A stretch of 64,000 nt of DNA, taken from the NCBI RefSeq assembly GCF_001423185.1, contig NZ_LMOB01000001.1, positions 543,374-607,373 on the forward strand. Reading direction: 5' to 3'. Shown piece by piece: positions 1 through 8,127 of the stretch (the first letter of the stretch is position 1; every line of letters begins with the position of its first letter). The notes beneath the pieces are model-generated. The model was given only the letters and a program-made list of their open reading frames with translations. It searched no databases and was not told the origin of the DNA. The position numbers were made by a program, and so were the translations under genes. The DNA is from Plantibacter sp. Leaf314. GTDB lineage: Bacteria > Actinomycetota > Actinomycetes > Actinomycetales > Microbacteriaceae.

Positions 1-887
1 TCCACAGCCACGACCACCGAGATGGCCATGCACCGCTCGCCCGCGGAGCCGAAGCCGGCGTTGATGGCGGAGTCGGCGACGAGGTCGAGGTCCGCGTCCG
101 GCAGGACGAGCATGTGATTCTTCGCCCCGCCGAGGGCCTGGACCCGTTTGCCGTGCGCAGTGCCGGTCTCGTACACGTACTTCGCGATCGGGGTGGAGCC
201 GACGAAGGAGATCGCGCGGACCTCGGGGTGGGTGAGGAGTCCGTCGACCGCTTCCTTGTCGCCGTTCAGCACCGTGAACACGCCATCGGGGAGCCCGGCT
301 TGCTTCCAGAGCTTCGCGAGCCAGATCGCCGCGGACGGGTCCTTCTCGCTCGGCTTCAGCACGACCGTGTTGCCGGCCGCGATCGCGATGGGGAAGAACC
401 ACATCGGCACCATCGCCGGGAAGTTGAACGGCGAGATGATGCCGACGACCCCGAGCGGCTGCTTCGTGGAGTACACGTCGACGCCGGTGGAGACCTGCTC
501 GGAGAACTCACCCTTCAGGTGGTGGGCGAGACCGGTCGCGAACTCCACGACCTCCTGCCCGCGGGTGATCTCGCCCAGCGCGTCGGAGACGACCTTGCCG
601 TGCTCGGCGGTGATGATCTCCGCCAGCTCACCCTTCTTCGCCTCCAGCAGCTCACGGAACTTGAAGACGATCTGCTGACGCTTCGCCAGCGACAAGTCAC
701 GCCAAGCCGGGAACGCCTTCGCAGCCGATGCGACAGCTGCTGCGATCTCGTCCTGGTTCGCGAGAGCGACGTGCTTCGTCGCGACACCGAGCGCGGGGTC
801 GTAGACGGGGGCGGTGCGACCGGAGGTGGAGGGGGCCTCAGCGCCGTCGATCCAATGCGGGACGACGGGGAGGGAGTCAGTGCTCAT
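1..887 (-). CDS. mmsA: Methylmalonate-semialdehyde dehydrogenase (CoA-acylating), C-terminus cut by window edge
   Basis: Aldehyde dehydrogenase that converts malonic or methylmalonic semialdehyde plus CoA and NAD+ to acetyl- or propionyl-CoA and CO2, the last step of myo-inositol and valine breakdown in the cytosol. About 295 N-terminal residues are present; family members have about 500. Visible are the SPFNFP segment, the KPSEKDPSAA cofactor loop, the FVGSTPIAKYV segment and the catalytic Cys near residue 286 in GERCMA. The ATG at 887 opens the only frame with these motifs. The gene lies 53 bases behind an aldolase and iolC on the same strand, so it belongs to an inositol operon that continues beyond the left edge. 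Family call is firm; the missing end cannot be checked. Confidence 0.93.
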   Translation of the reverse strand, partial: MSTDSLPVVPHWIDGAEAPSTSGRTAPVYDPALGVATKHVALANQDEIAAAVASAAKAFPAWRDLSLAKRQQIVFKFRELLEAKKGELAEIITAEHGKVVSDALGEITRGQEVVEFATGLAHHLKGEFSEQVSTGVDVYSTKQPLGVVGIISPFNFPAMVPMWFFPIAIAAGNTVVLKPSEKDPSAAIWLAKLWKQAGLPDGVFTVLNGDKEAVDGLLTHPEVRAISFVGSTPIAKYVYETGTAHGKRVQALGGAKNHMLVLPDADLDLVADSAINAGFGSAGERCMAISVVVAV

Positions 888-940
888 GATGCGGGTGGTT
901 CCAATCTGTGGAGGATCGACGCTCGGAGCGGAGCGGTATG

Positions 941-1867
941 TCAGGACGGGAGGTCGCCGTGGACGAGACCGGCGGCGGTGTCGACGGCGGCGGTGACGTC
1001 GCCGTCGGCGGGGTAGATGAGGGTACGTCCGACGACCAGGCCGCGGACGCCGGGCAGCTCGAGGGCACGCTCCCAGGACGAGTACACGTCGTCCTGGTGG
1101 CCGTTCGGATCGCCGCCGAGGAGGAGTGTCGGCATGGTGGTCGCCGCCATGACGCGCTCCATCTCCTCAACCACCGGGAGTTTCATCCAGGTGTACGCGG
1201 AACTCGAACCGAGGCCGGCGGCGATGGCGATCGAGGTGATGACGGCCTCCGGCGAGAGGTCGTTCACGATCCGACCCTCGCGCCACTCGCTCATGAACGG
1301 CTCGAGCATGATCGGCACCCGAGCCGCGGCGGCCTGGTCGACGGCGCGTGCGTTCGCCTCGATCGTCGCGACCGATCCGACATCGCCGAGGTTCACCCTG
1401 AGGAGGGTCTTGGCGAAGTCGAGACCGTCGCGGACGATGCCGGGAATGTCGTAGCCGGTGAAGCGGTCGTCCATTTCGAATGCGGCGCCGCGCAACCCGC
1501 CCCGGTTCATCGATCCGACCACGACCTTGTCGTCGAGCAGACCGAGGAGGGCGAGGTCGTCGATGATGTCGGGGGTGCCGAGCACGCCGTCGACGCCAGG
1601 ACGCGAGAGCGCGAGCGCGAGGCGGTCGAGGAGCTCGTACCGGTCGGCCATCGCCATCGTCTCGTCGCGCACCCCGAGGGCTCCGCGAGCCGGGTGGTCG
1701 GCGGCGACGATGAAGAGTCGGCCGTCACCGCGGATGAGCTCGCGGCGGCGGCGGTCGGTGTGGGCTCGAGCGATCGCTGCCGGGTCGGATGCGCGGACCT
1801 CGCGCAGGCGCTCGAACTCGGTTTCACGGAGGAAGCGTGATGTCCTGGTGTTGTTCACGATGGTCAT
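941..1867 (-). CDS. IolC-associated class I-type aldolase (Cgl0158-like beta/alpha barrel)
   Basis: A 308-residue barrel protein resembling the DeoC/FbaB-type aldolase domain found fused to or beside IolC in actinobacterial inositol clusters. Recognisable parts are FIVAADHPARGALG near residues 52-65, the GSMNRGGLRGAAFEMDDRFTG segment, KTLLRVNLGD around 130-140 with a candidate Schiff-base lysine, and a glycine-rich C-terminal phosphate site (LLLGGDPNG). The likely role is cleavage of 2-deoxy-5-keto-gluconic acid 6-phosphate, the product of the IolC kinase; this is inferred from family and context. Its ATG at 1867 overlaps the iolC stop by four bases (ATGA), so the two are translationally coupled. 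mmsA follows 53 bases downstream. Confidence 0.82.
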   Translation of the reverse strand: MTIVNNTRTSRFLRETEFERLREVRASDPAAIARAHTDRRRRELIRGDGRLFIVAADHPARGALGVRDETMAMADRYELLDRLALALSRPGVDGVLGTPDIIDDLALLGLLDDKVVVGSMNRGGLRGAAFEMDDRFTGYDIPGIVRDGLDFAKTLLRVNLGDVGSVATIEANARAVDQAAAARVPIMLEPFMSEWREGRIVNDLSPEAVITSIAIAAGLGSSSAYTWMKLPVVEEMERVMAATTMPTLLLGGDPNGHQDDVYSSWERALELPGVRGLVVGRTLIYPADGDVTAAVDTAAGLVHGDLPS

Positions 1868-2856
1868 CGGGCACCTCCGAGTTCTGCAGCACCGACGGTG
1901 CTGATGCTGTCGAGGATCTCGAGGACCTCAGCGGAGTTCGGCATGGCGGTCGAACACTCACGCCGCGAGGCGACGATCGCCCCGGCGATGTTCGCGAACC
2001 GCAGGATCTTCTCGAGACCCCAGCCTTCGATGAGGCCATGACAGAGGGCGCCACCGAAGCTGTCCCCCGCGCCCAGTCCGTTCACCACGTCCACGAAGTA
2101 CGGCGGAACCTCGACGATCTCGTCGCGCGTCTTCGCGAGGACGCCCTTCGGGCCCTGTTTGACGATGGCGAGTTCAACGCCGCGTTCCAGTAAGGCGTCT
2201 GCAGCGCGGTGCGGATCGGTCTCGCCGACGGCCACTTCGCACTCCTCACGATTGCCCACCGCGACCGTGACGTGTTCGAGCGCTCGCCCGACCTGGGCTG
2301 AGGCCTGCGCCGCCGAGTTCCAGAACATCGGGCGGTAGTCGAGGTCGAGGATCGTCAGGGGCCGACGGGCTCGGGCTTCCCAGGCGGTGAAGTGCGCCGA
2401 GCGGCTTGGCTCCTCACTGAGTCCCGTCACCGTCGCCCAGAACACCTTGGCGCGGTAGATCGCGTCGAGATCGAGCGACTTCGACGTGATCGTCAGATCG
2501 GGTGCCTTCGGCTTGCGGTAGAAGTACAGCGGGAAGTCGTCCGGCGGGAAGATCTCGCAGAAGGTGACCGGCGTCTGCAGCTCGGCCTCCCAGCCGACGA
2601 ACTCGTCTGCGACGCCGAGGCGTCCGAGCTCGCGGTGGACGTATCGACCGAACGGGTCGTTGCCCGTCCGGCTGATGAGGGCCGTCGGGTGCCCGTGCTG
2701 TGCGGCCGCGACGGCGACGTTGGCGGCGCTTCCTCCGAGGTACTTGCCGAAGGTATCGACGTCCTCGAGCCCGATGCCGTCCTGCAACGGGTAGATGTCA
2801 ACGCCGACGCGTCCCATGGTGACGACGTCGTAGGTGGTGGCTGATGGAGCGGTCAT
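1864..2856 (-). CDS. iolC: 5-dehydro-2-deoxygluconokinase
   Basis: PfkB-family sugar kinase phosphorylating 5-dehydro-2-deoxy-D-gluconate in myo-inositol catabolism. The 330 residues carry the N-terminal GRVGVDIYPLQ substrate segment, the GGSAANVAVAAAQHG PfkB signature, and the anion-hole motif GLGAGDSFGGAL with catalytic Asp near residue 265. The ATG at 2856 (MTAPSATTYDVV) is preferred over an upstream in-frame ATG at 2907 because homologues begin here and the upstream stretch is poorly conserved in composition. It is the first gene of the unit iolC-aldolase-mmsA seen in this window. A candidate promoter lies at 2903-2931. Confidence 0.92.
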   Translation of the reverse strand: MTAPSATTYDVVTMGRVGVDIYPLQDGIGLEDVDTFGKYLGGSAANVAVAAAQHGHPTALISRTGNDPFGRYVHRELGRLGVADEFVGWEAELQTPVTFCEIFPPDDFPLYFYRKPKAPDLTITSKSLDLDAIYRAKVFWATVTGLSEEPSRSAHFTAWEARARRPLTILDLDYRPMFWNSAAQASAQVGRALEHVTVAVGNREECEVAVGETDPHRAADALLERGVELAIVKQGPKGVLAKTRDEIVEVPPYFVDVVNGLGAGDSFGGALCHGLIEGWGLEKILRFANIAGAIVASRRECSTAMPNSAEVLEILDSISTVGAAELGGAR

Positions 2857-2902
2857 ACGTCTCTGTACAACTTTCTGTGAGCTGTTCGATGAGGCCACGA
2901 CC

Positions 2903-2931
2903 AGCATACACAGAATGTCTTAACAAATGAA
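2903..2931 (-). promoter_or_regulatory. Candidate promoter of the inositol operon
   Basis: On the minus strand a TTCATT hexamer (2926-2931) is followed after 17 bases by TATGCT (2903-2908) with a TG one base upstream, about 50 bases before the iolC ATG. The flanking AT-rich segment around 2911-2925 (TTGTTAAGACATT on the minus strand) could hold a repressor site such as IolR, but no clean dyad is seen. Only sequence resemblance supports this call. Confidence 0.35.
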
Positions 2932-3075
2932 CATGACCTGCAGAATCTCGGATGGAGAGCACGCAGGCCCTGTTCGAGGCAGACCCCCGGCTTGGAACCC
3001 ATTCGGTCTTGGCCGGCAGGTGACGCGGCAGAATACTGGGTTCGACGAACGAATCCACAGCATCCGTCAGAGCGC

Positions 3076-4098
3076 TCACCGTCGTCGGGCGATCAACCTC
3101 TCCCAATTGCCGGAGCCGATGGCGATCTTCTGCTCGTGGGTGAAGGGTGCGCCCTCGAGGAAGCTGCGACCGACGCCGGCAGAGGTGTCGAGGAACGGGA
3201 ACCCGCCGGGGCGGGTGCCGAACGTGTACGGATAATCCGTGGAGTAGACCATGCGCTCGGTGCCAACGACCTCGGCGGTCCATCGGAGGTAGCGCTCGGA
3301 CACGGTGCCACTCCCGGCGATCCAGAAGTTCTGCGTCCAGTAGTCCAGGAGCGGGCGTTTAAGGCCCGCGTTGTGGGCCATGATGCCGGTGTGGTCGAGG
3401 TAGAACATGACCAGCTCGCCCCAGTGTCCGGCAACCACTTGGAGGTCCGGGTGGCGGTCGAAGACCCCACCGAAGATCATCCGCAGGTACTGCACGCCCA
3501 GGTCGTAGTACCAACCGAGGCCGGCGGTCGCCAGACCCATGCCAGCGGAGCCGAGGCCGGAATAGTAGGAGTCGATGACCCCCGGGACGGGTACCTGCGG
3601 ATGAAAATGCAGGGGCACACCGAGTTCGACGGCCTTCGCGTAGAGCTCGTCATGAACGGGCGAGTCGGCCAAGACCTCCGCGGTCCGGCCGTAGAGCATC
3701 GCCCCGACGAAGCCGAGCCGCGTGACGGCACGATCGAGCTCCGCCGCCGCTGCGGCCGGGTCGGCAGTGGGAATCGTCGCCCACGCCTGGAACCGGTCTG
3801 GATGTTCCGCGACGATCTCGGCAAGGTGATCGTTCGCGTCGCGGGCGACGACCGGCGCGTCCCTTCCGGACAGATTCTGGACGCCCGGCGAGTTCAGCGA
3901 GAGCACTGCGACGTCGATCCCCTGGTCGTCCATATCAGCCAAGCGCTCCTGCCCTGTACTGCGAAGCCGGCGTGCGAACGGGTCATCGCCCCACCCGGCG
4001 TGAGGGTTCGGCTGCACGCCGGAGCGTTCCCAGGCATCGAGCACGAGCGGTAGTGCGATGTGCTCCTCGAGGGCGACGATGGTGATCTTCTCGGACAT
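3076..4098 (-). CDS. Amidohydrolase-2 family metal-dependent hydrolase or decarboxylase
   Basis: 340-residue TIM-barrel protein of the amidohydrolase 2 family that includes gamma-resorcylate, o-pyrocatechuate and 2,3-dihydroxybenzoate decarboxylases. The metal-site signature is complete: EEH near residue 12 (an ExH-type start), HFHP near 165, GHWGE near 230 and an Asp in STDYPY near 290. Members decarboxylate or hydrolyse aromatic acids; the substrate here cannot be read from sequence. It is divergent from a TetR gene with an inverted repeat (4128-4159) between them, so it is probably induced by an aromatic ligand of that repressor. Start ATG at 4098 follows an AGGAGGG-type ribosome site on the minus strand. 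Confidence 0.85.
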   Translation of the reverse strand: MSEKITIVALEEHIALPLVLDAWERSGVQPNPHAGWGDDPFARRLRSTGQERLADMDDQGIDVAVLSLNSPGVQNLSGRDAPVVARDANDHLAEIVAEHPDRFQAWATIPTADPAAAAAELDRAVTRLGFVGAMLYGRTAEVLADSPVHDELYAKAVELGVPLHFHPQVPVPGVIDSYYSGLGSAGMGLATAGLGWYYDLGVQYLRMIFGGVFDRHPDLQVVAGHWGELVMFYLDHTGIMAHNAGLKRPLLDYWTQNFWIAGSGTVSERYLRWTAEVVGTERMVYSTDYPYTFGTRPGGFPFLDTSAGVGRSFLEGAPFTHEQKIAIGSGNWERLIARRR

Positions 4099-4127
4099 GG
4101 GTAGACCCTCCTGTGGGTGATTTCATC

Positions 4128-4159
4128 GATAACACTTTTCGCGTAGCGCCGATGTTATC
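4128..4159. promoter_or_regulatory. Inverted repeat between amidohydrolase and TetR genes (putative TetR operator)
   Basis: GATAACA at 4128-4134 is the exact reverse complement of TGTTATC at 4153-4159, with 18 bases between the arms. The element lies midway in the divergent intergenic gap (29 bases from one start, 47 from the other), the usual place for a TetR operator controlling both genes. Confidence 0.55.
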
Positions 4160-4206
4160 ACCCCTAACGTCATTGCGGTATCGTCGTGACCATGAGGGAA
4201 CAAAGC

Positions 4207-4956
4207 ATGGAGAGCCAACGGGGTCGCACCCGGGAGGCGATCCTCACCGCCGCCAGCGAGCTCATCGCGGAAGGCGGCGCGGGCGCAATGACCACCCGCG
4301 CGGTCGCGCTGCGTGCCGGCGTCCAGGCGCCCGTGATCTATCGGTTGTTCGAGGACAAGCAGGGTCTGGTTCGCGCCGTCGCCGCCCACGTCTTGGCAAC
4401 GTACGCCCGCTCGAAGGACGTGGCCGACGACGACGCCGATCCCATCTCCGCTCTGCGTGTCGCCTGGCAGGCACATATCGACTTCGGCCTCGCCAACGGA
4501 GGGCTGTACCTCCTGATGAACGAACCCACCCAAGCGAGTGATGGAGCCGAAATCGATCTGCCTGCGGAGTTCCCCGACGTCCTGGCACTGCGAGTACTAG
4601 CGATCGCGTCGGCGGGTCTCCTGGCGATCAGCGAGGAGCGAGCAGTGGGCCTGATCCGCGCCGCTGGGGACGGGGCGATCCGGGCCCTCCTCGCCTCGAC
4701 GGCCGATGCCGACCACGCATCGGCGCTGTCAGATGACATGCTCCACGCCGTGCTCGCGCGCATCGTCGCGAATGAGAGCAGTGTCACCGCCCGCCCTGTC
4801 GATGCCCTGCTGATCCAACTGCGTGCCGTGGCAGACGACCTCCCGGGGCTCAGCCCCGCGGAGCAGGCACTCCTCCGCGAATGGGCTGCCCGGAGCCTCA
4901 ACCGGGAGACCACCTCGACCCGACACGCCACCTCGTCGTCGGACGCAAGGCCCTAG
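4207..4956 (+). CDS. TetR family transcriptional regulator
   Basis: 249-residue one-domain repressor with an N-terminal TetR helix-turn-helix (TREAILTAASELIAEGGAGA then TTRAVALRAGVQAPVIYRLF, roughly residues 8-55) and a longer than usual helical ligand domain. GTG (4186) and ATG (4192) starts exist upstream in frame, but GAGGGA at 4194-4199 sits seven bases before ATG 4207, which I take as the start. It is divergent from the amidohydrolase gene, which it probably controls through the repeat at 4128-4159. Its stop codon shares the four bases CTAG with the stop of the convergent next TetR gene. Confidence 0.85.
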   Translation: MESQRGRTREAILTAASELIAEGGAGAMTTRAVALRAGVQAPVIYRLFEDKQGLVRAVAAHVLATYARSKDVADDDADPISALRVAWQAHIDFGLANGGLYLLMNEPTQASDGAEIDLPAEFPDVLALRVLAIASAGLLAISEERAVGLIRAAGDGAIRALLASTADADHASALSDDMLHAVLARIVANESSVTARPVDALLIQLRAVADDLPGLSPAEQALLREWAARSLNRETTSTRHATSSSDARP

Positions 4957-5516
4957 GCCGGCGCGTCGAGAATCTCGGCCACCCGGTCGGACGTGACACC
5001 CAGCAGGAGCAGACTCGACGTCGTGACGGCGCGCGCATCGAGCCCACCATCCGCGAGGCCGTGATCGGCAATGGAGAACACCGTCGACCACGCCACTTGC
5101 CCGAGCACCGCCGCCGGCAGGTGCACCCCGAAGACACCTTCATCCTGACCTCGTCGCACGAGCTTGGCGAGGGACCGATCCACTGGGGCGAGTTCAGCAT
5201 GGATCTCCGCCCCAAGCGGGCCGCGCCGAAGAGCGACGAGGACTCTGTACCTGCCCACGAGCGGCCAGACCCTTCCGAGGAATGCCGCCCACATCGCATC
5301 CGCCGGACCGGAGTCGACTGCGCCGATGGCATCCTCGATCTCGAGGGCCGCCCGGCGAGTCAGTGCCAGCACGAGGTGGGATCGGCTGGGGAAGTATCCG
5401 TACACCGTGCGACGGACCACGCCCGCGGCTGTAGCGACGTCACCCAGCCCAGCTTCAGGATCGACTCCCAGCACCTCGGCTGCAGCGTCGAGGATGCGGT
5501 CTGCGGTCTGCGTCAC
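4953..5516 (-). CDS. TetR family transcriptional regulator (epoxide hydrolase regulator)
   Basis: 187 residues: an N-terminal helix-turn-helix (ADRILDAAAEVLGVDPEAGL, then VATAAGVVRRTVYGYFPSR) and a C-terminal helical domain. It is divergent from an epoxide hydrolase gene, and the gap holds two copies of a TTGCACA-N4-TGTGCAA palindrome (5552-5571 and 5585-5604), the very likely operators. It therefore probably represses itself and the hydrolase and responds to an epoxide or related lipophile. Convergent with the preceding TetR gene; the two stop codons overlap. Confidence 0.87.
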   Translation of the reverse strand: MTQTADRILDAAAEVLGVDPEAGLGDVATAAGVVRRTVYGYFPSRSHLVLALTRRAALEIEDAIGAVDSGPADAMWAAFLGRVWPLVGRYRVLVALRRGPLGAEIHAELAPVDRSLAKLVRRGQDEGVFGVHLPAAVLGQVAWSTVFSIADHGLADGGLDARAVTTSSLLLLGVTSDRVAEILDAPA

Positions 5517-5551
5517 ATTGCCTCCTGAAGAGCGATCGCCGGAGATCGATC

Positions 5552-5571
5552 ATTGCACATGCGTGTGCAAT
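5552..5571. promoter_or_regulatory. TetR operator copy 1
   Basis: Palindrome ATTGCACATGCGTGTGCAAT: arms ATTGCACA and TGTGCAAT are exact complements around TGCG. It starts 33 bases before the second copy (about three helical turns), so dimers would bind the same face of the DNA. Confidence 0.78.
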
Positions 5572-5584
5572 CGTCGTACTCTCG

Positions 5585-5604
5585 ATTGCACACACGTGTG
5601 CAAT
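5585..5604. promoter_or_regulatory. TetR operator copy 2
   Basis: Palindrome ATTGCACACACGTGTGCAAT, with the same eight-base arms as copy 1 and CACG in the centre. It ends 25 bases before the hydrolase ATG and overlaps the expected core promoter or transcription start, fitting repression by occlusion. Confidence 0.78.
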
Positions 5605-5629
5605 GACCGCGCAGGCAGGAGCAAGACCG

Positions 5630-6793
5630 ATGCATGAGACCACCACTTCGGACGACGTCGACATTCGACCGTTCCGCATCGCCGTCCCGAACGGAGAACT
5701 CGACGATCTGTACCGGCGCCTCGACTCCGTTCGATGGCCGACGGCCGAGACCGTGGACGACCGCTCCCAAGGGGTTCGCCTCGAGCGGGTGCGGGAGCTC
5801 GTGGACCGATGGCGCAATGGCTACGACTGGCGACGGACCGAGGCGACCCTCAACGCCCACCCACAGTTCCACACCACCATCGACGGTGTCGACCTGCACT
5901 TCCTCCACGTCCGCTCATCCCACCCACGCGCGCTGCCCGTGATACTGACGCACGGCTGGCCCGGTTCGTTCGCGGACTTCACGGAGCTTATCGAGCCGCT
6001 GGTGGATCCGGTGTCGTCCGGCGGCCGTGCGGAGGACGCCTTCGATGTCGTCGTTCCGTCGCTGCCCGGCTTCGGGTTCTCGGGAAAGCCGACGACACCG
6101 GGGTGGACTGTCGAGCGGATTGCGGCCGCCTGGGCGACGCTCATGCGACGACTCGGGTACCGCGAGTGGGTGGCACACGGCGGAGATTGGGGAGCGGCCG
6201 TCACCACCGCCCTTGGGGCCTCCCGCCCCGAGGGGCTTCTCGGCGTGCATCTCAGCACGCCGTACGCCTTCCCCGCGCAGATCCCGACCGACCTCGATGC
6301 GTCCGAACGGCGGGCGGTGGACGGACTCGCTCTCTACGCGGGAGCGCTCGGCGGCGCGAACCACGTGCAGGGCACGGTGCCACAGACGCTCGGGTACGGG
6401 TTGGCGGACTCCCCTGTCGGGCAGGCGGCGTGGATCTGGGACAAATACGAGTCGAAGACCGACAACGCCGGCCGCGCCCAGGATGCCATCGACGTCGATC
6501 GGATGATCGACACGATCGCGATCTCGTGGTTCACGAACAGCGCAGCGTCCTCGGCGCGTATCTACTGGGACAACCGATCGGCGACCATGTCCGGCCCCCA
6601 CCTCCACCTCCCGGTCGCCGTCACCGTGTTCCCGAAGGATGTACCCCTGCTCCCGCGGTCCTGGATCGAGGACGCCTACAGCGACCTCGTCCACTTCGGG
6701 GAGGCACCACGAGGCGGCCACTTCGCCGCGCTCGAGCAGCCGGAGTTCCTCGCGAGCGAAATTCGCAGCGGACTGCGCGGGCTGCGCACCTGA
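5630..6793 (+). CDS. Epoxide hydrolase (microsomal type, EHN plus alpha/beta hydrolase)
   Basis: 387-residue enzyme with an N-terminal EHN domain (about 10-120, including RWP and YDWRRTEATLN) and an alpha/beta hydrolase core. HGWPG at 109-113 supplies the oxyanion hole, Asp186 in GGDWG is the nucleophile, and His364 in RGGHFAALE is the general base. It opens epoxides to vicinal diols in the cytosol. ATG 5630 is chosen over an upstream in-frame ATG at 5603, because the latter lies inside the operator and AGGAG at 5617-5621 is well spaced from 5630. Regulated by the divergent TetR through the two palindromes. Confidence 0.92.
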   Translation: MHETTTSDDVDIRPFRIAVPNGELDDLYRRLDSVRWPTAETVDDRSQGVRLERVRELVDRWRNGYDWRRTEATLNAHPQFHTTIDGVDLHFLHVRSSHPRALPVILTHGWPGSFADFTELIEPLVDPVSSGGRAEDAFDVVVPSLPGFGFSGKPTTPGWTVERIAAAWATLMRRLGYREWVAHGGDWGAAVTTALGASRPEGLLGVHLSTPYAFPAQIPTDLDASERRAVDGLALYAGALGGANHVQGTVPQTLGYGLADSPVGQAAWIWDKYESKTDNAGRAQDAIDVDRMIDTIAISWFTNSAASSARIYWDNRSATMSGPHLHLPVAVTVFPKDVPLLPRSWIEDAYSDLVHFGEAPRGGHFAALEQPEFLASEIRSGLRGLRT

Positions 6794-6960
6794 ACCCGGG
6801 GAGCACGCCAGGAGCGCTCTCGGAATCGGCCACCCGCCGGCGAACGCTGGCGCGGCACGCCCTGGCGATCCGAATGCTCTCCGCCTCGCCGAACTCTCAT
6901 CGTCCTGTCAGAGAGGGCCTGCAGCTATCGCTCTATCCTCGGCGACACTCACGGTCACGA

Positions 6961-6998
6961 ACGGGCACCCCGGCTCATGGGTGAGTCGGGATGCCCGT
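6961..6998. terminator. Long hairpin downstream of epoxide hydrolase gene
   Basis: ACGGGCACCCCG (6961-6972) pairs with CGGGATGCCCGT (6987-6998) with one mismatch, and the loop continues the stem with CTCA/TGAG around TGGG. There is no T-run on the plus strand. A rho-independent or rho-assisted end for the upstream gene is the simplest reading, but it lies 168 bases after the stop codon. Confidence 0.5.
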
Positions 6999-7239
6999 CG
7001 TACTCGGCGGTATGCCGCTCGGGTTACGGCATCGTCCAGCTCATGCAGCAATGGACCCGAGCGGGCCCGACACGGGCCCCCACCCACCATTGTTTGTGGG
7101 CGGAGAGGTCGTGCGCGATGAACGTGGCGCCGCAAACGCCTCGCTGGTCAAAGCCGATAGCGGTGACGCCGGCGGATCTCATCGTGGCTCGGGATGTTTG
7201 TTCATCGGCGTTCCACCGACGAGAGGGGTGGGTGCTGGG

Positions 7240-7258
7240 CTGAGAGTGCTCTCAGAGC
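7240..7258. promoter_or_regulatory. Shared 19-bp motif, copy A (upstream of COG4705-like gene 1)
   Basis: CTGAGAGTGCTCTCAGAGC, containing the perfect dyad CTGAGAG-TG-CTCTCAG. It matches copies at 11156-11174 (14/19) and 11902-11920 (15/19), and lies 53 bases before the ATG at 7312. The repeated sequence and constant distance suggest the binding site of the response regulator encoded at 9521-10201. Confidence 0.62.
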
Positions 7259-7311
7259 TCGGCTCTCGCTTTCCGTGTCATCTCTCGGGAGGCGCGTGCA
7301 GGCTCCCGCTC

Positions 7312-8127
7312 ATGAGTGTTGTGCCTGCGCCCGCGTCGGTCGTCGCGTCGAAGGTACCCGAGGTCACGGCGGTCTTCTGGGTGCTGAAGCTGCTGACCAC
7401 GGGGCTCGGTGAGACGGCGTCCGACTGGATGGTGGTGCGCCTCGACCCGGTGCCGGTCGTGCTCGCTACGGCAGCACTCTTCGCAGCCTGTCTGATGATC
7501 CAGCTTCAGGCACCGCGGTACGTGGTGTGGCGGTACTGGTTGCTGGTGGGCATGATCGGGGTGTTCGGGACGATGGTCGCCGATGTTGCGCACATCGTCG
7601 TCGGGGTGCCGTACATCGTCTCGACGGCGGCGTTCGCCGTGGCACTCGCCGTGGTGCTGGGCGTGTGGTGGCGGTCCGAGGGCACGTTGTCGATCCACTC
7701 GATCACGAGCCGGCGGCGGGAGGTGTTCTACTGGGCGACGGTGTGCGCGACCTTTGCTCTCGGCACCGCCGTCGGTGACCTCGCCGCGCACGACCTCGGT
7801 CTCGGCTACGGCGGGTCCGCCATCGTCTTCGGCGTACTGTTCCTGCTACCGGGTCTGGCATACCGGTTCTTGGGTTGGTCGGCGGTCGCGATGTTCTGGG
7901 CGTCGTATATCGTCACGAGGCCGCTCGGCGCGTCGATTGCGGACGGGCTCGCGGTGGTGCCGTCGCGAGGCGGTCTAGGTTTCGGAACGGGTCCGGTGAC
8001 GCTGGTCGCTCTCACCATCACGATTGGACTCGTCGCCGTCTTAGCGCGACGCCACACCCGCAACCCGATGCCCGCCGGAAAACGTTCAGGCGGCGCCGGT
8101 CAGCTGTCGTGCGACGGCGCCGCCTGA
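7312..8127 (+). CDS. COG4705-like multipass membrane protein, paralog 1
   Basis: 271 residues, about eight hydrophobic segments, no signal peptide. The sequence is a fourfold repeat: each unit begins with F/YW, then about ten hydrophobic residues, then a G-x-x-x-A/G-D-type turn (GETASD, GTMVAD, GTAVGD, GASIAD). It closely resembles the protein at 10258-11100, including the shared segments GTLSIHSITSRRRE and RPLGAS. The function of the family is unknown; the conserved acidic turns inside membrane repeats suggest transport. The start at 7312 begins the conserved region (SKVPEVTAVFWVLK). The 3' end overlaps the convergent histidine kinase gene by 28 bases. Confidence 0.82.
   Translation: MSVVPAPASVVASKVPEVTAVFWVLKLLTTGLGETASDWMVVRLDPVPVVLATAALFAACLMIQLQAPRYVVWRYWLLVGMIGVFGTMVADVAHIVVGVPYIVSTAAFAVALAVVLGVWWRSEGTLSIHSITSRRREVFYWATVCATFALGTAVGDLAAHDLGLGYGGSAIVFGVLFLLPGLAYRFLGWSAVAMFWASYIVTRPLGASIADGLAVVPSRGGLGFGTGPVTLVALTITIGLVAVLARRHTRNPMPAGKRSGGAGQLSCDGAA

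Larger units (their letters stand above)
6794..7311. other. 518-base intergenic region
   Basis: No convincing gene is seen. It holds a long hairpin (6961-6998), a second GC hairpin (GGGCCCG, ACA, CGGGCCC at 7063-7079) and the regulatory motif at 7240-7258 ahead of the next gene. A 52-codon minus-strand frame (7024-7182) lacks a ribosome site and any recognisable family, so it is not called. Confidence 0.5.

Noticed and set aside
7024..7182. A 52-codon minus-strand frame ending close to the long hairpin at 6961-6998
   Set aside because: The position before a hairpin is suggestive, but there is no ribosome site, no recognisable family and competing frames are equally open.
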